Shown here: positions 17,098 to 26,454 of the stretch, one piece after another | Layout: each line of letters opens with the position of its first letter | How positions within the stretch are numbered: position 1 is the stretch's first letter | Assembly: GCA_025355165.1 (NCBI GenBank) | Contig: JANYAD010000111.1 | Coordinates: forward strand, 1 to 32,177 | Direction of reading: 5' to 3' | DNA length: 32,177 nt | Source: Gammaproteobacteria bacterium | GTDB taxonomy: Bacteria > Pseudomonadota > Gammaproteobacteria > Steroidobacterales > Steroidobacteraceae | Notes under the pieces: generated by a model | What the model was told of the DNA's origin: nothing | What the model saw: the letters and a program-made list of their open reading frames with translations, nothing else | Database searches by the model: none | Program-made: the position numbers and the translations under genes

Positions 17098-19110
17098 GTG
17101 CCGTCACCCAAAATCGCACTCACGCTGCTTCTCAGTCTGCCGTCTTTGGCGCTGGGCGATACGTTCAACTACGTCTTTATCATCGGAGAAAAAAATGTCG
17201 GTCATCTGACCGCCGAGACCGTAGGGAGTAGAACTACCGTCGACTACGATGTAAAGAATAACGGACGCGGCCCTACGATTACGGAATCGGTCGCGCTCGA
17301 TGCGTCAGGATTGCCTACCGAGTGGCGGGTAACCGGCACTACGACTTTCGGCAGTAAAATTGCAGAACACTTTACTCGCAAGGGCGCCCAGGGCGAGTGG
17401 CAGGACTCCACCGGCAAAGGCCATTCGACAATTCACGCGCCAAGCATTTACTTGGCACAAAGTGCCAGCCCTTGGGCCAACGGAGTTTACGCGCGTGCAC
17501 TGCTCAGAACGGCTGACAAGCGCTTGGCGGCGCTTCCCGGTGGCGAAGTTCGCCTCGAGAAAGGCGAAACGCTGTCCGTGCAAGGCAATTCGGGCCCGCT
17601 CGAGGTCACCCGCTACGAGTTGATCGGCATTGATCTGGATCCCGAGACTGTCCTGCTCGACGCCAATAACAACTTATTCGCCGACCTCGATGCCAGGTCC
17701 ATTCTCGTGCGTGCAGGATATGAGGGTGAAGAAAAGAGATTGCGCGAGATGGCGGCGACCTGGTCGAGCCAACGTTTTGTGAATATCGAGCACGAAGTCG
17801 CACATCACTATCCGGGACCCATTCGCATCCGAAACGTTAGGCTGTTCGACCCGATTACATCGTCACTGACGCAACCCCTCTCGGTGCTGGTGCAAGACAA
17901 GGTCATCGCCGCTGTAGAAGGGCTCGACAGCCCTGCAACTTCTGGAGAAACCACGATTGAGGGTGCCGGCGGCACGTTGATAGCGGGCCTATACGAAATG
18001 CACTCGCATTTAGGCCAAAGTGACGCCTTGCTGGACGTCGCGGCCGGCATCACCACGGTGCGCGATATGGGCAACGACAATGCCGTGCTCGATAAGCTGA
18101 TCCAACAGATCGACAGCGGCACCATCGCGGGCCCCCACGTCATCCGTTCGGGCTTCATCGAGGGCAGGAGTCCATTCAATGCCAACAACGGCATTCTGGT
18201 CGACAGCGAAGCGAAGGCAGTGGAAGCGGTGCGGTGGTACGGCGCTCGCAACTACTGGCAAATCAAAAGTTATAACAGCATGAATCCCGATTGGGTGCCT
18301 GCCATGGCCAAAGAAGCGCATCTGTTGGGGATGCGCGTGGCTGGACATATTCCCGCATTCTCAACCGCGGATGCCATGATTCTTGCCGGTTACGATGAAA
18401 TCACCCACATCAATCAGTTCGCGCTGGGATGGGTGCTGCAGCCGGGGGAGGATACGCGAACGCTTTTCAGGCTCACGGCCTTGAAGCGCCTGCCCAGCCT
18501 CAATTTGCAAAGCCCCAAGGTGCAGCACACGATTGATCTCATGGTAGAGCGAAAAATCGCCATCGATCCGACCTTGGGCATCCACGAACAATTGACGCAG
18601 CGGCGCGATGGGCAGATCCCTCCAGGCGCGGTCGACTACATCGATCACATGCCCATTGGATGGCGCCGCGATGCGATGAGGGCTCTGGCCGACACCTCCG
18701 CTCCCGGAGACGACTTGGCCTATCGCCAAGCCTTCGACAAGCTGGTTGCCGTGGTGAGAATGCTGCATGAGCGCGGCATATTCATCTTGTTCGGCACCGA
18801 CACGGGTGGCTCTTTTACTTATCATCGTGAGCTGGAGCTATATCAGCTCGCGGGAATGTCGCCGGCTGAAATCTTGAAGCGGGCAACTTTTGATTCGGCT
18901 CGGTATGTGAGCCAAGAACAACGAATGGGGTCAATCGAGAAAGGTAAATTGGCCGATTTCTTTTTAATACCCGGCGATCCGATCAAAAATCTGAAAGCGA
19001 TCAAAACCATCACGATGGTAGTCAAGGATGGCACCATTTACTACCCAAGCGAGGTCTACCCGAAATTCGGCATCCGGCCATTTGCGCCGGCGCCCAAGGT
19101 TGTTCAATAG
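17098..19110 (+). CDS. Exported amidohydrolase with an unassigned N-terminal domain
   Basis: The 670-residue protein begins with a signal peptide (hydrophobic 5-19, cleavage probably after LALG). It then has a beta-rich region of about 215 residues of no recognised family. The metal-dependent amidohydrolase domain starts near residue 242 (IRIRNVRLFDP). Metal and catalytic residues are His302 and His304 (EMHSHLG), Lys390 (WQIKSYN, the carboxylated lysine position), His417 (GHIPAF), His437 (EITHIN) and Asp568 (FGTDTGG). The C-terminal strand returns with GSIEKGKLADFFLI. This resembles imidazolonepropionase-like and prolidase-like enzymes; the substrate is unknown. The start is GTG. Its final 7 bases overlap the convergent membrane-protein gene. 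Confidence 0.88.
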   Translation: MPSPKIALTLLLSLPSLALGDTFNYVFIIGEKNVGHLTAETVGSRTTVDYDVKNNGRGPTITESVALDASGLPTEWRVTGTTTFGSKIAEHFTRKGAQGEWQDSTGKGHSTIHAPSIYLAQSASPWANGVYARALLRTADKRLAALPGGEVRLEKGETLSVQGNSGPLEVTRYELIGIDLDPETVLLDANNNLFADLDARSILVRAGYEGEEKRLREMAATWSSQRFVNIEHEVAHHYPGPIRIRNVRLFDPITSSLTQPLSVLVQDKVIAAVEGLDSPATSGETTIEGAGGTLIAGLYEMHSHLGQSDALLDVAAGITTVRDMGNDNAVLDKLIQQIDSGTIAGPHVIRSGFIEGRSPFNANNGILVDSEAKAVEAVRWYGARNYWQIKSYNSMNPDWVPAMAKEAHLLGMRVAGHIPAFSTADAMILAGYDEITHINQFALGWVLQPGEDTRTLFRLTALKRLPSLNLQSPKVQHTIDLMVERKIAIDPTLGIHEQLTQRRDGQIPPGAVDYIDHMPIGWRRDAMRALADTSAPGDDLAYRQAFDKLVAVVRMLHERGIFILFGTDTGGSFTYHRELELYQLAGMSPAEILKRATFDSARYVSQEQRMGSIEKGKLADFFLIPGDPIKNLKAIKTITMVVKDGTIYYPSEVYPKFGIRPFAPAPKVVQ

Positions 19111-20165
19111 CTCCCGTCCGCACCGCCGCCGCCGAACGTGCCGCCACTCCCTTTGAATTGAGCCCCGGTTTCTATGGATTTCGGGTTGAGGGCGCCGCCA
19201 CCGGCTAGCTGTAATAGGTCCAAGGCGCTGCCCCCCTCGCCTATTTGAATCGAGGTAACGCCGCGCCTTGGCTTACGCAGATAGCGATCCAATCCCAGCG
19301 CCAGGAGCAGTGCCGCGCTTCCCCAGAGGATTAGCTTGGCTTCAAGGGACAGTGCGGTCAGGTCCCGGAGCTGGTAGGCGAGGCACCCCAAGCACACCAG
19401 GCATGCGACCAGTGGCGCATGGGCGCGGCGGCGAAGCCCGATGACGAGGGCCGCCACTGCGAACATGGCATTCACCGTCCCCGTCAAAACTCGAATGACA
19501 ATTGCGTGTTCCCACACAAGCCACAGAAACCCACATAGCGGCATCGTCACCACAAGCCAGTTGAGCATCTGATCGTGGGATGGTCTGCGAAATTCCAGGC
19601 ACCCGGCGAATAACGCGATGGCCCCGATCGAGTAGCAAAATAGGCTGGCTGGCACTGCAAGGCCCGGTCCTGCAAAGAGCTGGTGAACGCCTGCCAAGTC
19701 AATGGCGAACGAGGCTGCCACGGCCGCCAAGGTGACGAATAACGAATTGAGCAGTCGAGTTCCTGCAACCGCCAGCGCTAGGGCGATCAGAAATGCCACG
19801 CGCAAGCCAACGTCGCCGCTCATCTGCACGTAAAGCAGCACGCCCGCAAGCAATCCGCCGGCCCACAGGGCTTCTTCTACGCCTGCGTGGAACAGATGTT
19901 CTCGCAGCATGAGCCACTCTGCAGCCATGAGCATGAAAACCCCCGAGGGAAACAACGCGCGCGGCAAGTGCAGCAGCTCAAAGATGCTCAAGGTAAGAGC
20001 GGCCGCGACCGCGCCGAGCACAAAAAATGCGCAGCGCGCGGTCACCGAGGGAGTCTTCCAGCCACCAATGCGCTCGGCAATCAAAGGGCAATTGGATCCC
20101 AGGTGCAGACGCGCCGCCGCTACGATCCACCGCTCCTGCTGCGGCGAGGGACGCAGCGCCTTCAT
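19104..20165 (-). CDS. Multi-spanning membrane protein with Gly-rich tail, DUF4401-like
   Basis: The 353-residue protein has about eight to ten hydrophobic segments between residues 40 and 290 and no known catalytic motif. It starts with an ATG overlapping the stop of the upstream membrane-protein gene (ATGA), so the two are coupled. Position and size resemble the DUF4401 partner usually found after a DUF2157 gene, but I base that mainly on context and am not sure. After the last membrane segment there is a short cytoplasm-like linker (RKPRRGVTS). A tail ending GSGGTFGGGGADGSY follows, like the glycine-rich ends of TPM/YgcG and DUF2207 proteins. Function is unknown. Confidence 0.6.
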   Translation of the reverse strand: MKALRPSPQQERWIVAAARLHLGSNCPLIAERIGGWKTPSVTARCAFFVLGAVAAALTLSIFELLHLPRALFPSGVFMLMAAEWLMLREHLFHAGVEEALWAGGLLAGVLLYVQMSGDVGLRVAFLIALALAVAGTRLLNSLFVTLAAVAASFAIDLAGVHQLFAGPGLAVPASLFCYSIGAIALFAGCLEFRRPSHDQMLNWLVVTMPLCGFLWLVWEHAIVIRVLTGTVNAMFAVAALVIGLRRRAHAPLVACLVCLGCLAYQLRDLTALSLEAKLILWGSAALLLALGLDRYLRKPRRGVTSIQIGEGGSALDLLQLAGGGALNPKSIETGAQFKGSGGTFGGGGADGSY

Positions 20166-21109
20166 GCCGGCAGCGCCCTAAGGCGTTCGTGAAAATTCCA
20201 AAGCAGCAGAGCTCCCGACACAACCGTCGCCAGTTGCAGAAGCGCCGCCGCCAGTGAATAACCAATCACTTGAGCTTCCAGGCAACATAGCGTGAACGAG
20301 GTATAGGCGCTGGCATAGATGGCGAACATCTCCTCTTTGCCGCGCAATGCTTTCACTGCGCAGGCGAGCGCAAGGGCGATCAGAATCGCAAGGCCCATGA
20401 GACGTGACCGCGGGCTGATGCACAACGTCATGGCACCCCAGAAACCGATATTCGCGGCGAAGTGTTCGAACACGGCCTCGAATTGAGCAGGTCCGCGCAG
20501 ACCTTGATGGGCCGCGCGCCAAGCCAAAATCGTCGCGGCACATATGATCGCCTGCGTGCCAACGTGGCTCCGCGGGCCAACGGCATCCAACAAGGTTGCG
20601 ATTTGCCCTTCGCTACCGAACCATGCCGCGAGGCAGGCGAGCGATACGCTCAGTAATAGGCGCGCGTTGAACCCATAGGCCGCGGCTGCATGGAACGCGG
20701 CCAGGATCAATAAGTGCCTCTGCCACTGCGGTCCCAACCAATGAAATTGGGATTCTGCATAACCCAAATCCGCACTGGCGATCAGCGCGCCCAACAGCAG
20801 CACATAGTCTCCGCCGATCGAGCGTGTTTTGCCGTGAATTAGCCTGCGCACTGCGGTTACATAACAACCCAAGGCTGCCAGCAGCAGCATGCCGCTGAGC
20901 ATTGCCGGTCCAATGCGGTCCATATTCTCTTTGAGTAGCAGGCCTACGCCCGTGGTGATGGCCGCGACCGCGGCATAGAGGATGAAACGCAGCTCCTCGA
21001 ATACGGAGAAAATGCTGCCGCGCTGCAAAGCCATGACCCGGCTGGCGGTGGCTTCATCGACGACACCGGCGGCCTTGAGTTCCAAGCACTCGGATTCGAG
21101 TGAATTCAT
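20162..21109 (-). CDS. DUF2157-like multi-spanning membrane protein
   Basis: The 315-residue protein has a short soluble N-terminus ([19 protein letters not shown]) followed by about nine hydrophobic segments. One includes [29 protein letters not shown]. This recalls the DUF2157 family, in which a cytoplasmic helix pair precedes repeated membrane segments; function is unknown. I chose the ATG at 21109. The frame stays open to 21403, but that part is antisense to ispG and reads as shadow sequence. It is divergent from ispG, with 52 bases between the starts, and its stop overlaps the next gene's ATG. Confidence 0.65.
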   Translation of the reverse strand: MNSLESECLELKAAGVVDEATASRVMALQRGSIFSVFEELRFILYAAVAAITTGVGLLLKENMDRIGPAMLSGMLLLAALGCYVTAVRRLIHGKTRSIGGDYVLLLGALIASADLGYAESQFHWLGPQWQRHLLILAAFHAAAAYGFNARLLLSVSLACLAAWFGSEGQIATLLDAVGPRSHVGTQAIICAATILAWRAAHQGLRGPAQFEAVFEHFAANIGFWGAMTLCISPRSRLMGLAILIALALACAVKALRGKEEMFAIYASAYTSFTLCCLEAQVIGYSLAAALLQLATVVSGALLLWNFHERLRALPA

Positions 21110-21149
21110 GGCCGAATTGTACCGGCCTGCCCCAGCCCGGCGCTCCGGG

Positions 21150-21155
21150 TATAAT
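21150..21155 (+). promoter_or_regulatory. Consensus -10 hexamer immediately before ispG
   Basis: A perfect TATAAT ends 6 bases before the ispG ATG. The -35 region at 17 bases (CTGCCC) is weak. If used, transcription starts at the ATG itself and the mRNA is leaderless; no Shine-Dalgarno is present. Confidence 0.5.
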
Positions 21156-21161
21156 GCCCGG

Positions 21162-22382
21162 ATGAGATCTCGTCGACATTCCCTGACCGTAAAAGTAGGT
21201 TCAGTCTCGATAGGCGGCCCCTCGCCCATCGTCGTGCAATCCATGACCAACACCGACACGGCCGACATCGAAGGCACCGTGGCGCAGGTTAAAGCGCTGG
21301 CGCGTGCAGGCTCCGAATTGGTCAGGATCACGGTTAATAACGACGAGTCCGCTGCCGCGGTGCCCCATATCCGCGAGCGGCTGGATGCCCAAGGCATCGC
21401 CACGCCACTGGTTGGCGACTTTCATTTCAACGGCCACAAGCTGCTGAAAGCCCACCCTGCCTGCGCCGAGGCGCTTGGCAAATTGCGCATCAATCCGGGT
21501 AATGTGGGCCGCGGCAGTAAACGCGATCCACAATTCGCTGAAATGATCGAAACTGCGACCCGGTATCAGAAGCCAGTGCGCATCGGCGTGAACTGGGGCA
21601 GTCTGGATCAGGACCTGCTGACCCGCATGATGGACGAGAATTCGAAGCTGCCGGCGCCCTTGGCCGCCATCGATGTGATGCGTGAAGCCATCGTCGTTTC
21701 GGCTTTGGATAGCGCGAAGCGCGCTGAAGTGTTGGGGCTCGGGTCCAATATGATTGTCATCAGCGCTAAAGTCAGCGGCGTGCAGGACTTGATCGCCGTA
21801 TATCGCAATCTGGCGGCACGCTGCACCTACCCATTGCACTTAGGGCTAACCGAGGCCGGCATGGGCAGCAAGGGCATCGTGGCCTCCACGGCCGCCATAG
21901 GCGTGCTGTTGCAAGAGGGCATCGGGGACACCATTCGCGTCTCATTGACGCCGGAACCCAATGGCGATCGCACCCAAGAAGTCATCGTTGCCCAAGAGAT
22001 TCTGCAGACCATGGGGCTGCGTGCCTTTACGCCCATGGTGATCGCCTGCCCGGGCTGCGGGCGCACCACCAGCACTTACTTTCAAGAATTGGCGCAGAAG
22101 ATTCAAAGCCACATACGGCACCGTATGCCGGAGTGGCGCAAACAACGTCAGGGCGTCGCCGACATGACGGTGGCCGTCATGGGCTGCGTCGTCAATGGCC
22201 CGGGCGAGAGCAAGCACGCGAACATCGGCATCAGCTTGCCGGGCACGGGGGAGCACCCTGTGGCGCCGGTGTACGAAGATGGCGCAAAAACCGTCACGCT
22301 CAAGGGTGATCGAATCGCAGAGGAATTTCAGGACCTGGTAGAGCGCTACATCGAGCGCACGTACGCGCTAATTTCCACGTGA
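21162..22382 (+). CDS. ispG: 4-hydroxy-3-methylbut-2-en-1-yl diphosphate synthase
   Basis: IspG is the [4Fe-4S] enzyme that converts MEcPP to HMBPP in the MEP pathway of isoprenoid synthesis. The 406-residue protein begins [19 protein letters not shown] and shows [74 protein letters not shown] and the cluster ligands Cys296, Cys299 (CPGCGRTT) and Cys342 (GCVVNGPGE), with Glu349. The ATG at 21162 aligns with family N-termini. A 60-codon upstream extension of the frame would overlap the divergent gene and is rejected. Its stop overlaps the GTG of the next gene (GTGA). Confidence 0.97.
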   Translation: MRSRRHSLTVKVGSVSIGGPSPIVVQSMTNTDTADIEGTVAQVKALARAGSELVRITVNNDESAAAVPHIRERLDAQGIATPLVGDFHFNGHKLLKAHPACAEALGKLRINPGNVGRGSKRDPQFAEMIETATRYQKPVRIGVNWGSLDQDLLTRMMDENSKLPAPLAAIDVMREAIVVSALDSAKRAEVLGLGSNMIVISAKVSGVQDLIAVYRNLAARCTYPLHLGLTEAGMGSKGIVASTAAIGVLLQEGIGDTIRVSLTPEPNGDRTQEVIVAQEILQTMGLRAFTPMVIACPGCGRTTSTYFQELAQKIQSHIRHRMPEWRKQRQGVADMTVAVMGCVVNGPGESKHANIGISLPGTGEHPVAPVYEDGAKTVTLKGDRIAEEFQDLVERYIERTYALIST

Positions 22383-22732
22383 CGGAACTTGCTGAAAAAA
22401 ACTGCGCTCCGTGTGAAGGCGGAGTCGAACCCTTGCCTCCCGCCGAGGTCAACCGGCTGGGCGAGCAGTTGCACAAGGACTGGAAAATCGCCAAGGATGC
22501 CAAAAGCATCAAGCGATGCCTCAAATTCAAAGACTTCTATCGCACGATGAGCTTCGTCAACGCAGTGGCCTACCTGGCGAATCTCGAGGACCATCATCCC
22601 GACCTAGAGGTGGGCTACGACCATTGCGATGTCACCTATTCCACTCACTCGATCGGCGGGCTGTCGATAAACGATTTCATTTGTGCAGCGAAGCTAGATC
22701 GTCTTCAAGATCTCGGGAACGTCGCCCGATAG
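22379..22732 (+). CDS. phhB: Pterin-4a-carbinolamine dehydratase
   Basis: This small cytoplasmic enzyme dehydrates 4a-hydroxytetrahydrobiopterin. The 117-residue product has the family core [47 protein letters not shown] and [10 protein letters not shown]. The double-His motif followed by P-D is catalytic in this family. The start is GTG, overlapping the ispG stop, so it is coupled to ispG. No phenylalanine hydroxylase gene is adjacent, so its role here (pterin recycling or moonlighting) is open. The last 39 bases overlap the 3' end of ubiI on the other strand. Confidence 0.93.
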   Translation: MTELAEKNCAPCEGGVEPLPPAEVNRLGEQLHKDWKIAKDAKSIKRCLKFKDFYRTMSFVNAVAYLANLEDHHPDLEVGYDHCDVTYSTHSIGGLSINDFICAAKLDRLQDLGNVAR

Positions 22733-23932
22733 ACCTAGGGCCCGCTGCGCGAAGCGGCGTTTCATGAACGGCATTCTTTCCACCGCGCTCAAACCTGCCG
22801 CGCGCAGAGCCGCGATCTTTGGCTCGCTGTTTGAAAATAACCGCTCCAATCCGTCCAGCGCCGCTGCCGCCACCAGATTTTCACTGCGCCGCCACCGCTC
22901 GTAGCGCCGAAGGTGCCTGTAGTCGCCGAAATGCGCGGCGCCTTGTGCATCCCCCAGCACCTGCGCGAGCGCCGCACAATCGAGCAGGCCCAGATTCAAT
23001 CCTTGCCCAGCCAAGGGGTGTACGACATGCGCGGCATCGCCCAGCAATACTGCGCGCGGGCGCGCGTAATCCAGTGCGTACTGCAGCTTCAACGGGAAGC
23101 TTGCAAGCGTGGTAGCGAGCTCGCACCGCCCCAATACCCCGCCGCTGGCCTCCGTCAGGGCCTGCCCGAAGCGTTCGGGATCGATGGCGCGTAAGTGCGA
23201 AGCCTGGTCTCGCGCGACACTCCAGACGATCGAAGAGCGGCCGTCGCCCAGCGGCAAGAAGGCCAAGGGGCCGGTGCTCAAGAAGCGCTGCCACGCCGTA
23301 TTCTCGTGGGGCTTTTCGGTCTTCACGTGCCCCACCAGGGCGTCTTGGTGATACGCATGACCTGCGGTGCCGATTTCCAACAACTGCCGGGTTGTCGATT
23401 CGGTGCCGTCGGCCGCCACCAGCAGTTCGCTGCGTAATTCTCTGCCGTCCTTCAGTTCGAGCGTGACATTCTCATCGCCGAGGGCGACCGACGCCGCGGC
23501 GCCCTCAATGAGCACCACGCCGGCAGCACGGGCTGACTGCAAGCATTGCCATTGCAGCGCTCGGCCCTCAATGATGTGGCCGAGATTGGGCTCGCCGATT
23601 TGGGCGCAGTCAAAAGTGAGCGATCCTGCACCCCGGGGCCTACCGGCGCCATCCCAGACGCACATGCGTTCGTACGCGGAGACGCGGGCTTGCGGTAGCG
23701 AGTTCCAAATGCCGCACAACTTGAGTAGCCGCTCCGATGCGCGGCTCATGGCAAAGACGCGCAAATCCCAATCGGTATCCAACGGGGGGGCGGCTGCGGG
23801 CTGATCGGTTACGATCGCCACTCTGCCTGAGATGCAGAGCTTTCGTGTGAGCAAAAGGCATCCCATCACCAAGCCGAGCACCCCGCCGCCGACGATCACC
23901 ACGTCAAACTCGTTCAACCGGGTGCGGCTCAT
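22694..23932 (-). CDS. ubiI: UbiI-like FAD-dependent ubiquinone ring hydroxylase
   Basis: The 412-residue protein is a UbiH/UbiF/UbiI/Coq6-family aromatic hydroxylase. It has the FAD dinucleotide motif FDVVIVGGGVLGLVMG at the start, the mid-protein LLVAADGTESTTRQ (DG motif) and AVLLGDAAHVVHPLAGQGLNLGLLD, which binds FAD. The GDAAH form with LAGQG fits UbiI or UbiF better than UbiH. Ring position (C5 or C6) cannot be fixed from sequence. The gene order pepP-ubiH-ubiI also fits UbiI (formerly VisC). Its ATG overlaps the ubiH stop (ATGA). It is the last gene of the ygfB-pepP-ubiH-ubiI run and ends 39 bases inside phhB. Confidence 0.85.
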   Translation of the reverse strand: MSRTRLNEFDVVIVGGGVLGLVMGCLLLTRKLCISGRVAIVTDQPAAAPPLDTDWDLRVFAMSRASERLLKLCGIWNSLPQARVSAYERMCVWDGAGRPRGAGSLTFDCAQIGEPNLGHIIEGRALQWQCLQSARAAGVVLIEGAAASVALGDENVTLELKDGRELRSELLVAADGTESTTRQLLEIGTAGHAYHQDALVGHVKTEKPHENTAWQRFLSTGPLAFLPLGDGRSSIVWSVARDQASHLRAIDPERFGQALTEASGGVLGRCELATTLASFPLKLQYALDYARPRAVLLGDAAHVVHPLAGQGLNLGLLDCAALAQVLGDAQGAAHFGDYRHLRRYERWRRSENLVAAAALDGLERLFSNSEPKIAALRAAGLSAVERMPFMKRRFAQRALGLSGDVPEILKTI

Positions 23933-25143
23933 GTGAGCGCCACGCCGCGCGCCAGTTTAGGCACCCGTCCTGTGCCGCCCGTGCTGAGGCGGGACAGGAC
24001 AGCTTTGGCGGGCGGCAAGAGGTCAAATGCCAACAGTCCTAAATTGCGCAGCACCCGAACGGAGGAAAGAGGATTTGAAAACATCCTGACCAACCCATCG
24101 GTGAAAGCAATGACGCCGCTCCGATCCGCCGCGCGCCAGGCATCATACTGCGCCAGCAACCCGGGTGCGCCCGGGTCGGCGTGTTCCGCTTGCTCTGCGA
24201 TGAGTTCTGCGAGGCTCGCAACGTCGCGCAATCCCAAATTGAACCCCATGCCGGCAACCGGGTGCAGCCCTTGAGCGGCGTTGCCGATGATGACGCAGCG
24301 TCCGGCGCTGGTTCGGCTCGCCCGGGTGAGCGAGAGCGGATAGGCGTGGCGGCGCCCGACTTTCAGAAACCGCCCGAGCCGGAATCCAAAACGGCGTTGC
24401 ACTTCGGCAATAAATTCTTCGTCCGACCAGCCTAAGCCTAAGTTTGCGGCTTCGGCAACCAGGGTCAGCACCAGGGTGCAGCGCCCTCCATCCAGCGGCA
24501 GCAACGCCAACGGGCCGCTAGGTGTGAACCGTTCATAAGCCACGTTGTCATGGAAGCGCTGCGGCAATATCGTGGTGATAAGCGCCGTCTGTGAATAATC
24601 GCGCACCTCGGCATCAATGCCGAAGGCGCTGCGGACGGCCGATTGCGCGCCATCTGCCGCGACGATCAACTTGGCATCTAGGCTAATTTCGCCACCCGCT
24701 TGAACTATGTGAACGGTGACCGAATCCTGGTTTGCGGCGAGCCGCGAAACTTCAGCCGGGCAATACACCTCTAGCCCAGGGCCGCTTTGCAGGCGCGACC
24801 AGAGCGCGCTGCCCAGTGCGCGGTTAGGTATGACATATCCCATGGCCGCGAGGCCCTGTTCTGCCGCGTCGATTCGCGCGAAGCCGAACCGGCCCTGGTC
24901 CGAGACGTGGATTTTGCGTATGGGCGTTGCGTTCGCGCTTATATCGGGCCAAACATTCAGCGTCTCCAAGATCCGGCGGCTGCCGTTGGAAAGGGCGGTG
25001 GTGCGCTCATCGAAACTGGGTTGGGCGGCCGCGTTGTGAGGTACGGCCTCGATGAGGGCAACGCGCAATTTCAAGGGTGCCAAAGCTACCGCCAACGTCG
25101 CGCCCACCATGCCGCCTCCGACGATGGCAACATCGAATTTCAT
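23929..25143 (-). CDS. ubiH: UbiH-like FAD-dependent ubiquinone ring hydroxylase
   Basis: UbiH hydroxylates C6 of the ubiquinone precursor ring. The 404-residue protein begins MKFDVAIVGGGMVGATLAVALA (FAD-binding) and has FDERTTALSNGSRRIL, LIVAADGAQSAVRSAFG and CVIIGNAAQGLHPVAGMGFNLGLRDVASLAE. The GNAAQ variant of the usual GDAAH motif is characteristic of UbiH (compare E. coli GNAAQTLHP). Its ATG overlaps the pepP stop (ATGA). Length agrees with the family (about 390-405). Confidence 0.93.
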   Translation of the reverse strand: MKFDVAIVGGGMVGATLAVALAPLKLRVALIEAVPHNAAAQPSFDERTTALSNGSRRILETLNVWPDISANATPIRKIHVSDQGRFGFARIDAAEQGLAAMGYVIPNRALGSALWSRLQSGPGLEVYCPAEVSRLAANQDSVTVHIVQAGGEISLDAKLIVAADGAQSAVRSAFGIDAEVRDYSQTALITTILPQRFHDNVAYERFTPSGPLALLPLDGGRCTLVLTLVAEAANLGLGWSDEEFIAEVQRRFGFRLGRFLKVGRRHAYPLSLTRASRTSAGRCVIIGNAAQGLHPVAGMGFNLGLRDVASLAELIAEQAEHADPGAPGLLAQYDAWRAADRSGVIAFTDGLVRMFSNPLSSVRVLRNLGLLAFDLLPPAKAVLSRLSTGGTGRVPKLARGVALT

Positions 25144-26435
25144 CGTAGCGACTCGATCGCCTCGGGGGTTCTCTCGAGTGCAGCGGTCAGCACCTCCGGG
25201 GCGCTGCTGGTCACCAGAACCTCATCTTCGATCCGAATTCCGATGTTCCAGAATTCCTTAGGAATTTTAGTCGACGGCCGAATGTAGATGCCGGGCTCGA
25301 CGGTCAGCACCATCCCCGGTTCCAGCACTCGCCATTCACCGCCCACTTTGTAGTCCCCGACGTCGTGTACATCGAGTCCAAGCCAGTGACCGGTACGATG
25401 ATTGAAAAAAGGCAGGTAGGCTTGCTCCTTGATCAGTTTCGCAGTTGCTCCCTTGAGCAACCCCAACTTCGCGAGACCCTGCGTCACCACCCGTACCGCG
25501 GCTTCATGAGGTTGATTCCAGTGATTGCCTGCGCGAACCTTATCAATGGCCGCCAGCTGCGCCTCGAGCACCACTTCATATACGGCGCGCTGCACTACGG
25601 TGAATTTGCCGCTGACCGGAAAAGTGCGGGTGATATCCGAGGCGTAGTAATCATGTTCACAGCCTGCATCCAGCAGCAACAGATCGCCCTCGCACAGCTG
25701 CTGATCGTTATCCCGGTAGTGCATGACGCACGCATTGGCACCACCGGCGACGATGGGTTGATAGGAGAGATCTGCGTTGTGCGAGCGGAACTCGTGCAGC
25801 ACCTCTGCCATGACTTCGTATTCCATGCGTCCGGGACGCGCGAAACGAATCGCGCGTCGATGAGCGCCGACGGCTATCTGCGCGGCTCGCCGCAGGCTGG
25901 CTTGTTCCGGCCGGCTTTTGTACAGTCGCATATCGTCGAGCACGTGATTCAGGGCCACGAATTCCTGCAGCCCGCGTGCTTCTTGCCGCGACTGCCCCCG
26001 CAGTCCGTTCACCCAGCTCAATATGCGCGGGTCAAAATCCGGGTGCGTACCCATGGAATAGAATATCTGCGAGCGTTGTTCCATCAATCCGGGCAATATT
26101 TCGTCGATGTCCTCGATCGGGAACGCATCGTCGGCTGCGTAGCGCTCTACCGCACCTTCGGTACCGGCGCGGGCGCCGTCCCAGCACTCCCGCAAAGCAT
26201 CATGCTCGCGAACGAATAGCAAATACTCCCCCTGAGGCCGCCCGGGCGCCAGCACCGCCACGGCATCCGGTTCCGGAAAGCCGCTCAAATAATGAAAATG
26301 GCTGTCCTGACGGTAGGCGTATTCGATGTCGCCATTGCGGTGGCGCACGGGCGCTGCCGGCAGTATCGCGATGGCCTCCCTGCCTATCATATGCATGAAC
26401 TGACGCCGCCGGTGTGCGAACTCTTTTCGATCCAT
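25140..26435 (-). CDS. pepP: Xaa-Pro aminopeptidase (aminopeptidase P)
   Basis: PepP removes an N-terminal residue that is followed by proline, using two metal ions. The 431-residue protein shows an N-terminal creatinase-like domain (RRRQFMHMIG, EYAYRQDSHFHYLSGFPEPDAV). The pita-bread domain has LLLDAGCEHDYYASDITRTFPVSGKFT (two metal Asp), HRTGHWLGLDVHDVG (His), LEPGMVLTVEPGIYI (Glu) and IGIRIEDEVLV (Glu). It matches E. coli PepP throughout. I chose ATG 26435, just before DRKEFAHRRRQ. The open frame up to 26594 runs inside ygfB and is not conserved. It lies 19 bases after ygfB. Confidence 0.95.
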   Translation of the reverse strand: MDRKEFAHRRRQFMHMIGREAIAILPAAPVRHRNGDIEYAYRQDSHFHYLSGFPEPDAVAVLAPGRPQGEYLLFVREHDALRECWDGARAGTEGAVERYAADDAFPIEDIDEILPGLMEQRSQIFYSMGTHPDFDPRILSWVNGLRGQSRQEARGLQEFVALNHVLDDMRLYKSRPEQASLRRAAQIAVGAHRRAIRFARPGRMEYEVMAEVLHEFRSHNADLSYQPIVAGGANACVMHYRDNDQQLCEGDLLLLDAGCEHDYYASDITRTFPVSGKFTVVQRAVYEVVLEAQLAAIDKVRAGNHWNQPHEAAVRVVTQGLAKLGLLKGATAKLIKEQAYLPFFNHRTGHWLGLDVHDVGDYKVGGEWRVLEPGMVLTVEPGIYIRPSTKIPKEFWNIGIRIEDEVLVTSSAPEVLTAALERTPEAIESLR

Positions 26436-26454
26436 TAGGAGCAGGAGCCTATGC

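Noticed and set aside
20982-21161. 60-codon upstream extension of ispG
   Set aside because: It runs antisense through the start of the DUF2157-like gene, and family N-termini begin at the ATG at 21162.
25365-26219. Plus-strand open frame of 284 codons antisense to pepP
   Set aside because: Shadow of pepP; no motif or ribosome site.
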